DNA of 64,000 nt from Litorilinea aerophila. GTDB taxonomy: Bacteria > Chloroflexota > Anaerolineae > Caldilineales > Caldilineaceae. Location: the NCBI RefSeq assembly GCF_006569185.2, contig NZ_VIGC02000030.1, forward strand, positions 1 through 64,000. Reading direction: 5' to 3'. The position numbers were made by a program, and so were the translations under genes. The notes beneath the pieces were generated by a model. The model was not told the origin of the DNA. It did not search any database and saw only the letters and a program-made list of their open reading frames with translations. Below, one piece after another: positions 33,531 to 42,268 of the stretch (its first letter is position 1; every line of letters starts with the position of its first letter).

Positions 33531-34409
33531 ATGATCACCCGATTTGACCATGCGGTGATCGCCGTGGCCGACCTGGAGGCCGCGGCGGCGCAGTACCGGC
33601 GCCTGGGCCTGTCTGTCTACCCGGGTGGGCGACACACGGGCCTGGGCAGCCACAACGCCATTGTCCGCTTTGGGCTGGACTACCTGGAGCTCATCGGCGT
33701 CTACAGCCGGGACGAGGTACTGGCCGCAGGCCCCCGGCGCGCGACCCTGGTGGAATTTCTGGATGCCCATGGCGGCGGCATGCTGGGCTATTGCCTGGCT
33801 ACCGACGATATCGACGGGCTGGCCGCCCACTTCCGGGCCACCGGCCTGGCCGCGGATGGCCCCTTGACCATGGAGCGGGCGCGGCCGGACGGCCGGGTGT
33901 TGAAGTGGCGCCTGCTCCTGCCCGGCGGCACCGGCTGGCGGCGCCCCTGGCCCTTTTTCATCCAGTGGGAGCTGCCGGACGACGAACGCCTGCAGTGGGA
34001 ACAGCCGGGCCAACATCCCCTGGGCGTGACCCGGGTTGCCGGGGTGACCGTGCTGGTCCGGGATCTGGATGCCGCCCGCCAGCTCTACGGCCGCCAGCTA
34101 GGCCTGGGTCTGGCCGGCACCCGCGATGTGCCGGCGCTGGCCGCAGACGGGCTTCGCTTCGCCCTGGGCGACTTCACCATCGATCTGTTGGCGCCCCGTG
34201 GGGCCGGGGAAGCAGCCACACGGTTGGAGGCTCTGGGTGAAGGCCTCTTCAGCGTTACCCTGGCCGCCGCCAATCTGGAACACGCCCGGGAGCTGCTGGC
34301 GGCCCAGGGCTTCTCCCTGGAACCGGCGCCTGAGGCAGAATCGTGCTGGCTCATCGTCCCCGAGCCCTCCCTGGGGGCTCGTCTGCTGCTGCGTGTCGAT
34401 CCATCCTGA
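33531..34409 (+). CDS. glyoxalase-like VOC protein with two modules
   Basis: A 292-residue protein. The first half (MITRFDHAVIAVADLEAAAAQY...GTGWRRPWPFFIQWELPD) matches the Glyoxalase_3 type. The second half (VTRVAGVTVLVRDLDAARQLYGRQLGL...) is another VOC module. VOC proteins bind a divalent metal and act as isomerases, dioxygenases or lyases; the specific reaction is unknown. It starts 10 nt after the desulfhydrase stop, so the two are probably an operon. Confidence 0.75.
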   Translation: MITRFDHAVIAVADLEAAAAQYRRLGLSVYPGGRHTGLGSHNAIVRFGLDYLELIGVYSRDEVLAAGPRRATLVEFLDAHGGGMLGYCLATDDIDGLAAHFRATGLAADGPLTMERARPDGRVLKWRLLLPGGTGWRRPWPFFIQWELPDDERLQWEQPGQHPLGVTRVAGVTVLVRDLDAARQLYGRQLGLGLAGTRDVPALAADGLRFALGDFTIDLLAPRGAGEAATRLEALGEGLFSVTLAAANLEHARELLAAQGFSLEPAPEAESCWLIVPEPSLGARLLLRVDPS

Positions 34410-34441
34410 AACTTCCGTTCCCCAATCCTGTGATAAGAGCC

Positions 34442-35137
34442 ATGAACCTGCTCCTGACTTCTGCTTCTTCAGAACTGGCCCAGGCCCTGGCCGACGGGTT
34501 GAGCGACGGCCACTCCCTCCGCCTGACCGACCGGACCTGGGTGTCCACGCCGTACGAGTTCGCCTTGAGCCCGCTGGGGCACGACGCCTCCACCAACCTG
34601 CTGGTGCGGGGCATGGATGCCATCATCCATCTGGTGGAACCCCTGCCGGATGATTCAGATACGAGCTACCTGGACTTTGCCATGCGGGGCACCTACAACC
34701 TGCTCACCGCCGCGGCGGAGGAGGGGGTGAAACGGGCGATCTACCTGGGCTCGCTGGATGTGATGGCCGGCTACGATCCGGACTATCTGGTGACCGAGCG
34801 GTGGCGGCCGGTGCCCACGCCGGAGCCCCGGGTGTTGGGTCGGCACCTGGCCGAGTATGTCTGTCGGGAGTTTGCCCGGGAGCATCGGCTGCAAGTGGCG
34901 GTCCTGCGCATCGGTCATCCTGTGCGGGCGGCGGAGGTGGCGGACGCCCCCTTCGACCCCCTGTGGGTGGACATGGCCGATGTGGTCCAGGCTGTCTCCC
35001 TGGCCCTGGACGCGTCCCTGGATCTCTGGACGGTCCTGCACATCCAGGCCGATGGTCCCCACAGCCGCTTCCCTATCGACGAGGCCCGTCGTGTCCTGGG
35101 CTTCTCGCCCCGGGTGCAGTTCGAGCCAGTGTCGTGA
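34442..35137 (+). CDS. NAD(P)-dependent epimerase/dehydratase-like protein, degenerate nucleotide site
   Basis: 231 residues. MNLLLTSASSELAQALADGL begins like an extended SDR, but the Gly-x-x-Gly-x-x-Gly nucleotide motif is absent (TSASSELA). GMDAIIHLVEP, GTYNLLTAAAEEGVKRAIYLGSLDVMAGY and RHLAEYVCREFAREH keep the family frame. The active-site YxxxK appears as RHLAEYV, without the usual Tyr-Lys pair. It may be a non-catalytic relative. ATG 34442 is chosen because residues upstream overlap the VOC gene. Confidence 0.7.
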   Translation: MNLLLTSASSELAQALADGLSDGHSLRLTDRTWVSTPYEFALSPLGHDASTNLLVRGMDAIIHLVEPLPDDSDTSYLDFAMRGTYNLLTAAAEEGVKRAIYLGSLDVMAGYDPDYLVTERWRPVPTPEPRVLGRHLAEYVCREFAREHRLQVAVLRIGHPVRAAEVADAPFDPLWVDMADVVQAVSLALDASLDLWTVLHIQADGPHSRFPIDEARRVLGFSPRVQFEPVS

Positions 35138-35421
35138 TGATTCTCTTGGCCGATTTGATCCACAGGTTTCACAGCCACCCACGGCAGGTCTCCGGCCCGC
35201 TCTACGCACCTGTTGCACCCAATCCGGACGGGTGAAGGGTCTGTTTTCAACGGGTTTTCGGCCCCAGCGAGGCCTGGAAATGCCTCATCATCGGGCGGAT
35301 GGATGTACCCCAGTTGAATGTGATCCTACCCGTCAAAATGTACCTGCTGGATACCAATATCTGGCTGGAGCTGAGATTATAAAAAGCTGAATGGATGGGG
35401 GTAATCGGAAAGGTTGGCACC

Positions 35422-36156
35422 ATGAACGTTCTGATCCTGGGCGGGGCCGGCATGCTCGGCCCCTATGTGATTCCTCTCCTGGCACCCCGCTACCACCTGC
35501 GGGTCACCGATATCAAACCGCCGCCCGTGAAATTTGAGGGCGAGTTCCAGATGGTGGACATTGCCGACCCGGACCAGGTGATGCGGGCGGCCGAGGGCAT
35601 GGACGCCATCATCAACCTGGCCGTGTTGCGCCCCCATCGCAAGCTGGCCTTCGACGTGAACGCGCTGGGCTGCTACAACATGATGCAGGCCGCCGTGGCC
35701 CACGGCATCCGCCGGGTCATCAACACCGGCCCCCACTTCACCGTGGCCGGCCGCACCTATGAACTCTTCGATTATGCCATCTCGCCGGACATCCCTCCCC
35801 AGCCGGGCACCAACCTCTACGCGCTGACCAAGTCCCTGGGCCTGGAGATCTGCCGGGTCTTCACCGAGCAGTACGACATTTACGTCCAGACCTACCTCTA
35901 CTACAACTTCCGGGATCCAGCGCAGTTGGAGCTGGGCCGGGAGGTCCGCCCGTTCGCGGTCTCCTGGCAGAACGGCGCCGAGGTCTTCCCCCTGGGCCTG
36001 GAGATCCCCCTGGAACAGCTCCCCTCCCGTTGTGAAGTCTTCTACATTTTTACCGACATGCCCCACCAAAAGTTTCTCAACGACAAGGCGAAGCGCATCC
36101 TGGGCTGGCAACCCCGCCGGGACATCGAGGCCCTCTGGCGGCGTTCAGCCCGCTGA
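35422..36156 (+). CDS. NAD-dependent epimerase/dehydratase family protein
   Basis: A 244-residue short extended-SDR protein. MNVLILGGAGMLGPYV carries the intact nucleotide motif. GMDAIINLAVLRP, NALGCYNMMQAAVAHGIRRVINTG and LYALTKSLGLEICR (YxxxK as YALTK) follow. It differs from its neighbour at 34442 by keeping both binding and catalytic motifs. Substrate unknown, probably a sugar derivative. The 284-bp gap before it shows no other gene. Confidence 0.8.
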   Translation: MNVLILGGAGMLGPYVIPLLAPRYHLRVTDIKPPPVKFEGEFQMVDIADPDQVMRAAEGMDAIINLAVLRPHRKLAFDVNALGCYNMMQAAVAHGIRRVINTGPHFTVAGRTYELFDYAISPDIPPQPGTNLYALTKSLGLEICRVFTEQYDIYVQTYLYYNFRDPAQLELGREVRPFAVSWQNGAEVFPLGLEIPLEQLPSRCEVFYIFTDMPHQKFLNDKAKRILGWQPRRDIEALWRRSAR

Positions 36157-36211
36157 GGCCACGTCCATGGCCATCATGCTGGGATAGAATTCACAAAACA
36201 AGGAGGCAACC

Positions 36212-37081
36212 ATGCCATTCGGTGCTGGCAGATACACCTACGAGGTAATCGAGCATTGGGCCAAATTGCCCGAAGGGTGGACCTGGGGCTGGATCCCCGC
36301 GGTGGCGGTGGATTCCCGGGACAGAGTCTTCGTCTATTCCCGTAGCGAACATCCCCTGGTGATCTTTGACACGGAGGGCAATTTTCTGGACTCCTGGGGA
36401 GAAGGCATTCTGCAGGACGCCCATGGCATTTTCATTGACGCCGAGGACAACGTCTACTGCACCGAACGCAACACCCACTGCGTCCACAAGTTCGACCGGC
36501 ACGGGCGCCTCCTCCTGACCCTGGGCACCCCGGGCCAGCAGGGAGCCGCCGATGGCGACCCTTTCCGGCTGCCGACGGATCTGGCGGTAGCCTCCACCGG
36601 CGAGCTCTTTGTCTCGGATGGCTATGGCAACGCGCGTGTCCACAAGTTTTCGCCCGATGGCCGGCTGCTCCTGTCCTGGGGGGAGTGGGGGGATGGCCCC
36701 GGCCAGTTCGCCCTTTCCCATTGCGTCCGGGTCGATCGCTATGACCGGGTTTGGGTCTGTGACCGCACCAACTGCCGCATCCAGATTTTCGACACCGAGG
36801 GAAACTTCCTGGACCAGTGGACGGGCCTGGCCCATCCCGATACCATCCACTTCGACCCCCATGAGGACGTGGTCTATGTGGCCGAGCTGGATCAACAGGT
36901 GAGCATCTACACCCTGGAAGGTGAACTCCTGGCCCAGTGGGGCGGGCGATGCCAAAGTGAGCGGCCGGGCGAGTTCCGGGCCTGTCCCCACGGCATCTGG
37001 ACCGATTCCCGAGGGGATCTCTACGTGGGTGAAGTCCAGACTGATGGCCGCCTGCAGAAGTTCGTTCGCCTGGACTCGTAA
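36212..37081 (+). CDS. NHL-repeat beta-propeller protein
   Basis: A 289-residue protein of five to six NHL repeats (for example LVIFDTEGNFLDSWGEG, HKFDRHGRLLLTLGTPG, HKFSPDGRLLLSWGEWGDGPGQF, IQIFDTEGNFLDQW). This is the arrangement seen in peptidyl-alpha-hydroxyglycine lyase-like and SMP-30-like proteins. There is no signal peptide, so it is cytoplasmic. It likely binds or opens a small cyclic substrate in the same pathway as the adjacent SDR and dehalogenase genes, but this is inference. Confidence 0.78.
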   Translation: MPFGAGRYTYEVIEHWAKLPEGWTWGWIPAVAVDSRDRVFVYSRSEHPLVIFDTEGNFLDSWGEGILQDAHGIFIDAEDNVYCTERNTHCVHKFDRHGRLLLTLGTPGQQGAADGDPFRLPTDLAVASTGELFVSDGYGNARVHKFSPDGRLLLSWGEWGDGPGQFALSHCVRVDRYDRVWVCDRTNCRIQIFDTEGNFLDQWTGLAHPDTIHFDPHEDVVYVAELDQQVSIYTLEGELLAQWGGRCQSERPGEFRACPHGIWTDSRGDLYVGEVQTDGRLQKFVRLDS

Positions 37082-37162
37082 GGACGCCGGGCGGCCTTCT
37101 GCTGCCCCTTCCCACTCCGCACGGGATCACCATGGACGGGATAGCCATAGAAAGGGATTCCA

Positions 37163-37861
37163 ATGATTGAGCTGGCGAATATCCAGGCGTTGACTTTTGA
37201 CCTCTTCGGCACCATCCTGGATCTGGGAGGCAGCCTCAAGCCCGCCATTGGCTCATTCCTCAGCCAGCGGGCAGCTGCGGTGGACGCCGACCGCTTCTGG
37301 GCGCAGTGGCGGGCGCGGCAGCGCCTGGAGCAGTATCAGGATACCATCATGATGTTGGGCCACAGCGGCTACCTGGCGACGGTGCGCCGCGCCCTGGTTT
37401 ACACCCTGGCCCTCAATGGCGTGGCTGCCGCCCCAGAGGAGGTGGACCAGCTCATGGCAGCCTGGCAGCAGCTTTCGCCCTTTCCAGACGTGAACGCCGC
37501 GCTGGAACGGCTCCATGCTCGCTTCCGTTTGGTGGTGCTCTCCAACGGGGATCCCGAGTTCCTGGCGCATCTGGTGCAGCATCGGGTTCGCTTTCCCTTC
37601 GACGCCGTGCTCTCGGCCACCCATGCCGGCGCCTTCAAGCCCCACCCGGCCGTCTACCGGCGGGCCGCGCACCAGTTGGGCCTGGAGGTGGGCCAATGTC
37701 TCATGGTCTCGGCCAACTCTTTCGATGTGGTGGGGGCCCGGGCCTGTGGATTTCGGGGCGCCTTCGTCAATCGCTACGGGCTGCCCTACGAGGATACCGA
37801 TCTCCGGCCCGACCTGGAGGTTGCCGATTTCTCCGAGCTGGCCGACGTCCTCCTCCGTTAA
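37163..37861 (+). CDS. haloacid dehalogenase type II-like HAD hydrolase
   Basis: A 232-residue HAD protein. Motif I is ALTFDLFGTILD, with the nucleophile Asp followed by LFGT as in L-2-haloacid dehalogenases. Motif II is VVLSNGD, GAFKPHPAVYRRA carries the Lys, and motif III is SANSFDVVGARACGF. The family removes halide from 2-haloacids or phosphate from small esters. ATG 37163 is preceded by AAAGGGA. It may be a detoxifying step in the local catabolic set. Confidence 0.82.
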   Translation: MIELANIQALTFDLFGTILDLGGSLKPAIGSFLSQRAAAVDADRFWAQWRARQRLEQYQDTIMMLGHSGYLATVRRALVYTLALNGVAAAPEEVDQLMAAWQQLSPFPDVNAALERLHARFRLVVLSNGDPEFLAHLVQHRVRFPFDAVLSATHAGAFKPHPAVYRRAAHQLGLEVGQCLMVSANSFDVVGARACGFRGAFVNRYGLPYEDTDLRPDLEVADFSELADVLLR

Positions 37862-37900
37862 TGCCCGGTCTTCGCTCCCCACAATATTTTCGCTTGCAAA

Positions 37901-37928
37901 AAATAATGGCGCGCAAATAATGGCGCGC
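37901..37928. repeat. 14-bp exact tandem duplication
   Basis: AAATAATGGCGCGC is repeated head to tail (37901-37914, 37915-37928) in the gap before the SDR gene. The second copy ends in GGCGCGCC. It could be a replication slip or a pair of half-sites near the SDR promoter. Confidence 0.6.
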
Positions 37929-37983
37929 CAGCACATCGACAAGTGACCCTCGATGTCGATACAGATCGAAAGGATGGAAACCC

Positions 37984-38763
37984 ATGAAATTACAAGATCG
38001 AGTCGCCCTGGTCACCGGCGCCAGCAAAGGGATCGGCCGGGCCATCGCCCTGGCTTTCGCGGACGAGGGCGCCCATGTGGGCATCACCGGCCGCGCCCTG
38101 GACGAGCTGGAATCCCTGCGGGACGAGATCGTCGCGAGGGGCGTGCGCTGTGCCCTGCTCCCGGCAGACCTGGCCGAGCCGGGCGCGGTGGACCGGGTGC
38201 ATGGGCACGTGGTGCAGGAGCTGGGGCCGGTGGAGATCCTGGTCAACAATGCCGGCATGGGCAGCAGCGCCAATCCCCGGCCGGTGGTGGAGTATGACGA
38301 CGACTTCTGGGAGAAGCTGCTATATGTTAACCTGACCGTTCCCTACCTCTTTTGCAAGCGGGTACTGCCAGACATGCTCCAGCGCCGCCACGGCCGCATC
38401 ATCAACATCGCCTCCATCAACGGCAAGATTGGCTCCCTGCACGGCGCCGCCTACGCGGCCAGCAAGCACGGCCTCTTGGGGCTCACCCGCACCCTGGCCA
38501 TGGAAGTGGTCAAAGACGGCATTACCGTCAACGCCATCTGCCCGGGGCCGGTACATACCCTGGTCAACGACCTGCGCATTGCCTACGACGCCCGGCGGCT
38601 GGGCAAAACCGTGGAGGAACTGGAAGCCACTCTGACGCCCATGGGCCGCCGCCTGGAGCCGGAAGAAGTGGCGCCCCTGGCCGTCTACCTGGCCAGCGAC
38701 GACGCCCGGGCCATGACTGGCCAGGCCATCAACATCGACGGTGGGGTTCTCATGACGGGGTAG
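37984..38763 (+). CDS. short-chain dehydrogenase/reductase
   Basis: A 259-residue classical SDR with TGASKGIG (nucleotide binding), NNAG, catalytic Ser in NIASINGKIG, YAASKHG (Tyr-Lys) and the C-terminal GQAINIDGGVLMTG. The best general relatives are 3-oxoacyl-ACP reductase and 3-hydroxybutyrate dehydrogenase types; the substrate is not determined. It closes the same-strand enzyme run before the UspA gene. Confidence 0.87.
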   Translation: MKLQDRVALVTGASKGIGRAIALAFADEGAHVGITGRALDELESLRDEIVARGVRCALLPADLAEPGAVDRVHGHVVQELGPVEILVNNAGMGSSANPRPVVEYDDDFWEKLLYVNLTVPYLFCKRVLPDMLQRRHGRIINIASINGKIGSLHGAAYAASKHGLLGLTRTLAMEVVKDGITVNAICPGPVHTLVNDLRIAYDARRLGKTVEELEATLTPMGRRLEPEEVAPLAVYLASDDARAMTGQAINIDGGVLMTG

Positions 38764-38909
38764 AGATGCCCCTGGTCAACGGTGGAGAATCCGATAGTGG
38801 AGAATGTGGCCACACCGCTCCTTGCCATGCGTCCAATCGGCCCGCTTGCTGCTATAATGGTTTCCAAAGGGAACGAGCGTATGGTTCTGGCCTACGGAGA
38901 TAGAAGCCC

Positions 38910-39335
38910 ATGTTCAAAACCATCCTCATGGCAGTGGACGGCTCACCGGCGGTGGAGCGGCTGCTGGTCTACACCGAGCATATGGCCCGACGCAGCGACG
39001 CCCAGGTCGTGGTGGTGCACGCCTACGAGGTCCCCGAAGTCTACGACTGGACCGAAAGCTACGCCCAGTTGGAGGCGCACTTCGAACAGGTGGCCAATGA
39101 AGTGGCCGCCGATGCCGTAGAAGCCCTGGAAAAGGCAGGCATCCACGCGGTGGCGGACGTGCGTCGCGGGCCGGCGGCCCCTGCGATCCTGGAGGCGGCC
39201 CGGGTTCACCAGGCGGACCTGATCATCATGGGCAGCCGGGCCCTGGCCCGCTCCAATGTGGCGGAAGCGCTCCTGGGCAGCGTCAGCGCCGCGGTGTTGC
39301 GCAACACCTATTGCCCTACCCTCATTGTGCCGTGA
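38910..39335 (+). CDS. universal stress protein (UspA family)
   Basis: A single-domain Usp protein of 141 residues. MFKTILMAVDGSPAVERL gives the first strand and Asp, ADLIIMGSRALARSNVAEALLGSVSAAVLRNTYCPTLIVP the C-terminal ATP-loop region. The glycines of the ATP motif are partly replaced (GSRALARS), so nucleotide binding is uncertain. It stands alone, with its own leader from 38764. Confidence 0.85.
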   Translation: MFKTILMAVDGSPAVERLLVYTEHMARRSDAQVVVVHAYEVPEVYDWTESYAQLEAHFEQVANEVAADAVEALEKAGIHAVADVRRGPAAPAILEAARVHQADLIIMGSRALARSNVAEALLGSVSAAVLRNTYCPTLIVP

Positions 39336-39492
39336 GGACAGGGCGCGTACCCGTGGGCGGTTGTTATCCAGTGCCCCTGGATGGGGCGCATTCAATTCGA
39401 TAATCGGGCGAGGCGTGCTGTCGGCTTCCCGCCCCTCAGTCTGGGCAGGGGGCACAGGGCCTCGCCTTTGTGTTGGCAGAAAGTGAACGGAC

Positions 39493-42057
39493 GTGTCGGT
39501 TCGGAACAGGACGTTTGTTGCTCTCTTCGGTCTCATCTGGGCCGCGACCCATGGTTTGCTCCTTGTCAGCGTTCCCCTGCCCCTGGGCTTTGCCGCGGCC
39601 TACACCCTCACCATTCTGTTGCCTGCCTGGCTGCTCGCGGATGGGCTGAAAGGACGGGCAGCAGCCGGGCCGGTCGCCCGGCTGGAGCAGTGGGTCTTGG
39701 GCCTGGGCGTTGCCTATGCCCTGGCCACCCTGACCATGCTTCTGCTGGGCTATCTGCCCGGTGGCCTGCAGCCCTGGCAGGTGCTCCTGGCCTTTGACCT
39801 GCTCCTGGTGCTGCTCCTTCTGGCTAAATGGCGGCTTCCCCATCGGGACCTGGATGCCACCCCCACCCTGGACGGTCAGGTCACCTGGCGCTGGTGGCTG
39901 GGGCTGGGCCTGGTGGTGGCGGTGGCCGCCTTCCTGCGCATGGCCGACGTGGGCTATGCCGAATTCCAGGACGACGAGGTCACCGTGGTGACCCACGCGG
40001 CCGAGATGATCCAGGGGCGAGAGGATGCCCTCTTCGTCCACGACAAGGGGCCGGCCGAGATCCTGTTGACGGCGCTTCACTACGCGCCGGTTCAGCGCAT
40101 CAACGAGGCCACGGCCCGGCTGCCCTTTGGCGTGGCCGGCGTGGTGGGCCTGGTGGGCCTGATGCTGCTGGGAACTCGCCTGTTCGGGCCCCTGGCCGGG
40201 TGGCTGGCTGCCATGCTCCTGGCACTGGATGGCTATTTCATCGGCTTCGGCCGCATCGTCCAGTATCAGAGCGTGGTCTTCCTGATGGTGGTGCTCACTG
40301 TCCTGCTCCTCTACCGCATGGTGCAGGCGGGACGGCTGCAGGGTCGTGGGCTGGTGCTGGCCGCCCTCTGCCTGGCCACGGGCATCCTGGCCCATTTCGA
40401 AGCCCTCTTTGCCGTGGTACCCGGCATCTATCTGCTCTCCGTCCTCTGGCGGCGGGAAGGCTTCCGGCCCAGGGAAGCGCGGCCCCTTCTGCTGGCCCTC
40501 GGGGTGGGGCTGGGGCTCCTGGCCCTGTTTTTCGTGCCCTTTGCCCTGCATCCCCGTTTCCAGCGTACCTATCAGGAGATCCTCTTCAACCGGGTGGGTA
40601 CGGGCTTTCCCTACAACAATCTGTACGATTTCTTCTTCCGCACCACCATCTACAGCTCCACCTACTACCTGGCCCTGCTCATGGCCGCCGCCGCCGGTTC
40701 CTTGCTGGCGGCCCTCTGGCGCTACCGGCAGAGCTGGATACGTTGGGCCGGCATTGGGCTGGTCCTCCTGGGGTTGGGGCTGACCCTCTGGTCGTCCACC
40801 TGGCTGACCGTGGCCGGCCGTGACCACACCTGGCTACCCTTTGCCGTGGCCTTTTTCCTGGCCTGGCTGGCCCCCGGCCTGAAAGATGAGGAGCGGATGC
40901 TCTGGCTCTGGCTGGGGGTGACGCTGGTGGTCTCTCTCTTCTTTGTGCAGAAGCCCCGCACCCACGTCTACAACTTCTTCATCCCCTGGGCGCTGGTGGC
41001 CGGCATGGGGCTGGCCCGCTTCTGGCATTGGAGTGCCCGGCGGCTGGGCGAACCCACGGCCCAGATGGTGGGCGCGGGGCTGGCCGGGGCGATCATCCTG
41101 CTGTTTGGCAACTACGAGTACTGGTACTTTGCCCATACCCGGGTGGAGGTGTTGCGCACCTGGGCGGAGAATCGCCCCCGGGGCTACTGGGTCTCCTACG
41201 ACGAGCCCAGCCAGAACGCCATCTTCGGCTTTCCCTTCAAGAACGGCTGGAAGGTGGTGGGCGCGCTCTATGCCCAGGGCGTGCTGGACGGTCCCTTCGC
41301 GCGCAACGGCAAACGGGGCGTGGCCGGCTGGTATACCCGGGGCGGCAATGACTGTGAACGGGATCACGTCTACTACATCTACACTCCTGAGAACGAGCCC
41401 ACCAACCGGGGGCTGGTGGAGCCCAAGCCCCGGCCATCCGCGGGGGAGGGTTACCATCTGTTGGGCACGGTGACGGTCAACGGCGAGCCCCGTCTGGAGA
41501 TCTACCGCCGGGGACAGCCGCCCGCTTCGCCGCCCCAGACGTACGACGTGGCCGACTTCGAGGCCTACTTCGACCAGAACCTGAGTGGTCCCCTCTTCGA
41601 GCAGAGCGGCCCTGTGGCTAACCCGGCCATCCAGCATCCCCTGGCCCTGCGCCTGGGCGACGCCATCCTCCTGCGGGGCTACAGCCTGAGCCAGGAGCGC
41701 CTGGCGCCGGGCGACCGCCTGGATCTGACCCTCTACTGGCAGGCCACGGGACCCGCCCAGCAGCCCTACAAGGTTTTCACCCAGCTCATCGACCTGGAGA
41801 CCCTCCACAAGGCGGGCCAGCGGGATGGTGTCCCCGGCTGTGAACGTTTCCCCACGGATCGCTGGCAGCCCGGCGATATCATGGTAGATCGCTACGCCAT
41901 TGCCGTGGCGGCCGACGCGCCGCCGGGTACTTACAGCCTGCTGGTGGGCATGTATGACCAGAACGAGGAGCGGCTGCCCGTCTTCGATGAGGCCGGCGCC
42001 CACCTGGGCGATGCCATCGTCCTGGCCCAATTATCGGTCCAGAGTGCGGCCGATTGA
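39493..42057 (+). CDS. GT39-type membrane glycosyltransferase with C-terminal beta domain
   Basis: An 854-residue protein with a GTG start. About twelve hydrophobic spans occupy residues 1-560. The first periplasmic loop has GYAEFQDDEVTVVTHAAEMI, the acidic motif of ArnT/PMT-like enzymes that use polyprenyl-linked sugars. The C-terminal ~300 residues are soluble and end in a beta-sandwich (LLRGYSLSQERLAPGDRLDLTLYW, PPGTYSLLVGMYD) often attached to such enzymes in Chloroflexota. It probably glycosylates an extracellular protein or lipid. The ribosome site is weak. Confidence 0.8.
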   Translation: MSVRNRTFVALFGLIWAATHGLLLVSVPLPLGFAAAYTLTILLPAWLLADGLKGRAAAGPVARLEQWVLGLGVAYALATLTMLLLGYLPGGLQPWQVLLAFDLLLVLLLLAKWRLPHRDLDATPTLDGQVTWRWWLGLGLVVAVAAFLRMADVGYAEFQDDEVTVVTHAAEMIQGREDALFVHDKGPAEILLTALHYAPVQRINEATARLPFGVAGVVGLVGLMLLGTRLFGPLAGWLAAMLLALDGYFIGFGRIVQYQSVVFLMVVLTVLLLYRMVQAGRLQGRGLVLAALCLATGILAHFEALFAVVPGIYLLSVLWRREGFRPREARPLLLALGVGLGLLALFFVPFALHPRFQRTYQEILFNRVGTGFPYNNLYDFFFRTTIYSSTYYLALLMAAAAGSLLAALWRYRQSWIRWAGIGLVLLGLGLTLWSSTWLTVAGRDHTWLPFAVAFFLAWLAPGLKDEERMLWLWLGVTLVVSLFFVQKPRTHVYNFFIPWALVAGMGLARFWHWSARRLGEPTAQMVGAGLAGAIILLFGNYEYWYFAHTRVEVLRTWAENRPRGYWVSYDEPSQNAIFGFPFKNGWKVVGALYAQGVLDGPFARNGKRGVAGWYTRGGNDCERDHVYYIYTPENEPTNRGLVEPKPRPSAGEGYHLLGTVTVNGEPRLEIYRRGQPPASPPQTYDVADFEAYFDQNLSGPLFEQSGPVANPAIQHPLALRLGDAILLRGYSLSQERLAPGDRLDLTLYWQATGPAQQPYKVFTQLIDLETLHKAGQRDGVPGCERFPTDRWQPGDIMVDRYAIAVAADAPPGTYSLLVGMYDQNEERLPVFDEAGAHLGDAIVLAQLSVQSAAD

Positions 42058-42078
42058 TTCTTTTTTAGAACTGATCAG

Positions 42079-42158
42079 ACGTAGGTCACGCATCCTTGCG
42101 GGACAAGGGCACAGGGAACGCTCCGGCTCCCATGTCCGGCCGGGAGACCGGACCTGCG
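42079..42158. repeat. single copy of the CGTAGGTCACGCAT dispersed palindromic element
   Basis: Starts CGTAGGTCACGCATCCTTG and ends GTCCGGCCGGGAGACCGGAC plus CTGCG. The first hairpin is damaged (GCGGGA instead of GCGTGA). It is the same family as the 48221 array and fills most of the gap between the GT39 gene and tex. Confidence 0.75.
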
Positions 42159-42268
42159 ACCCAGTGCGTGAACCATGCACCGCCGGATCACCGGGCGCAT
42201 TTCCAGACGTCTGGCAGACGCCAACGGCGCGTTAAAGGACTGAACACATACAAGAAAAGCTGTGCAAC

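Noticed and set aside
39436-40827. 463-residue minus-strand frame
   Set aside because: Antisense to the GT39-type gene; Gly/Gln/Pro-rich shadow with no recognisable domain.
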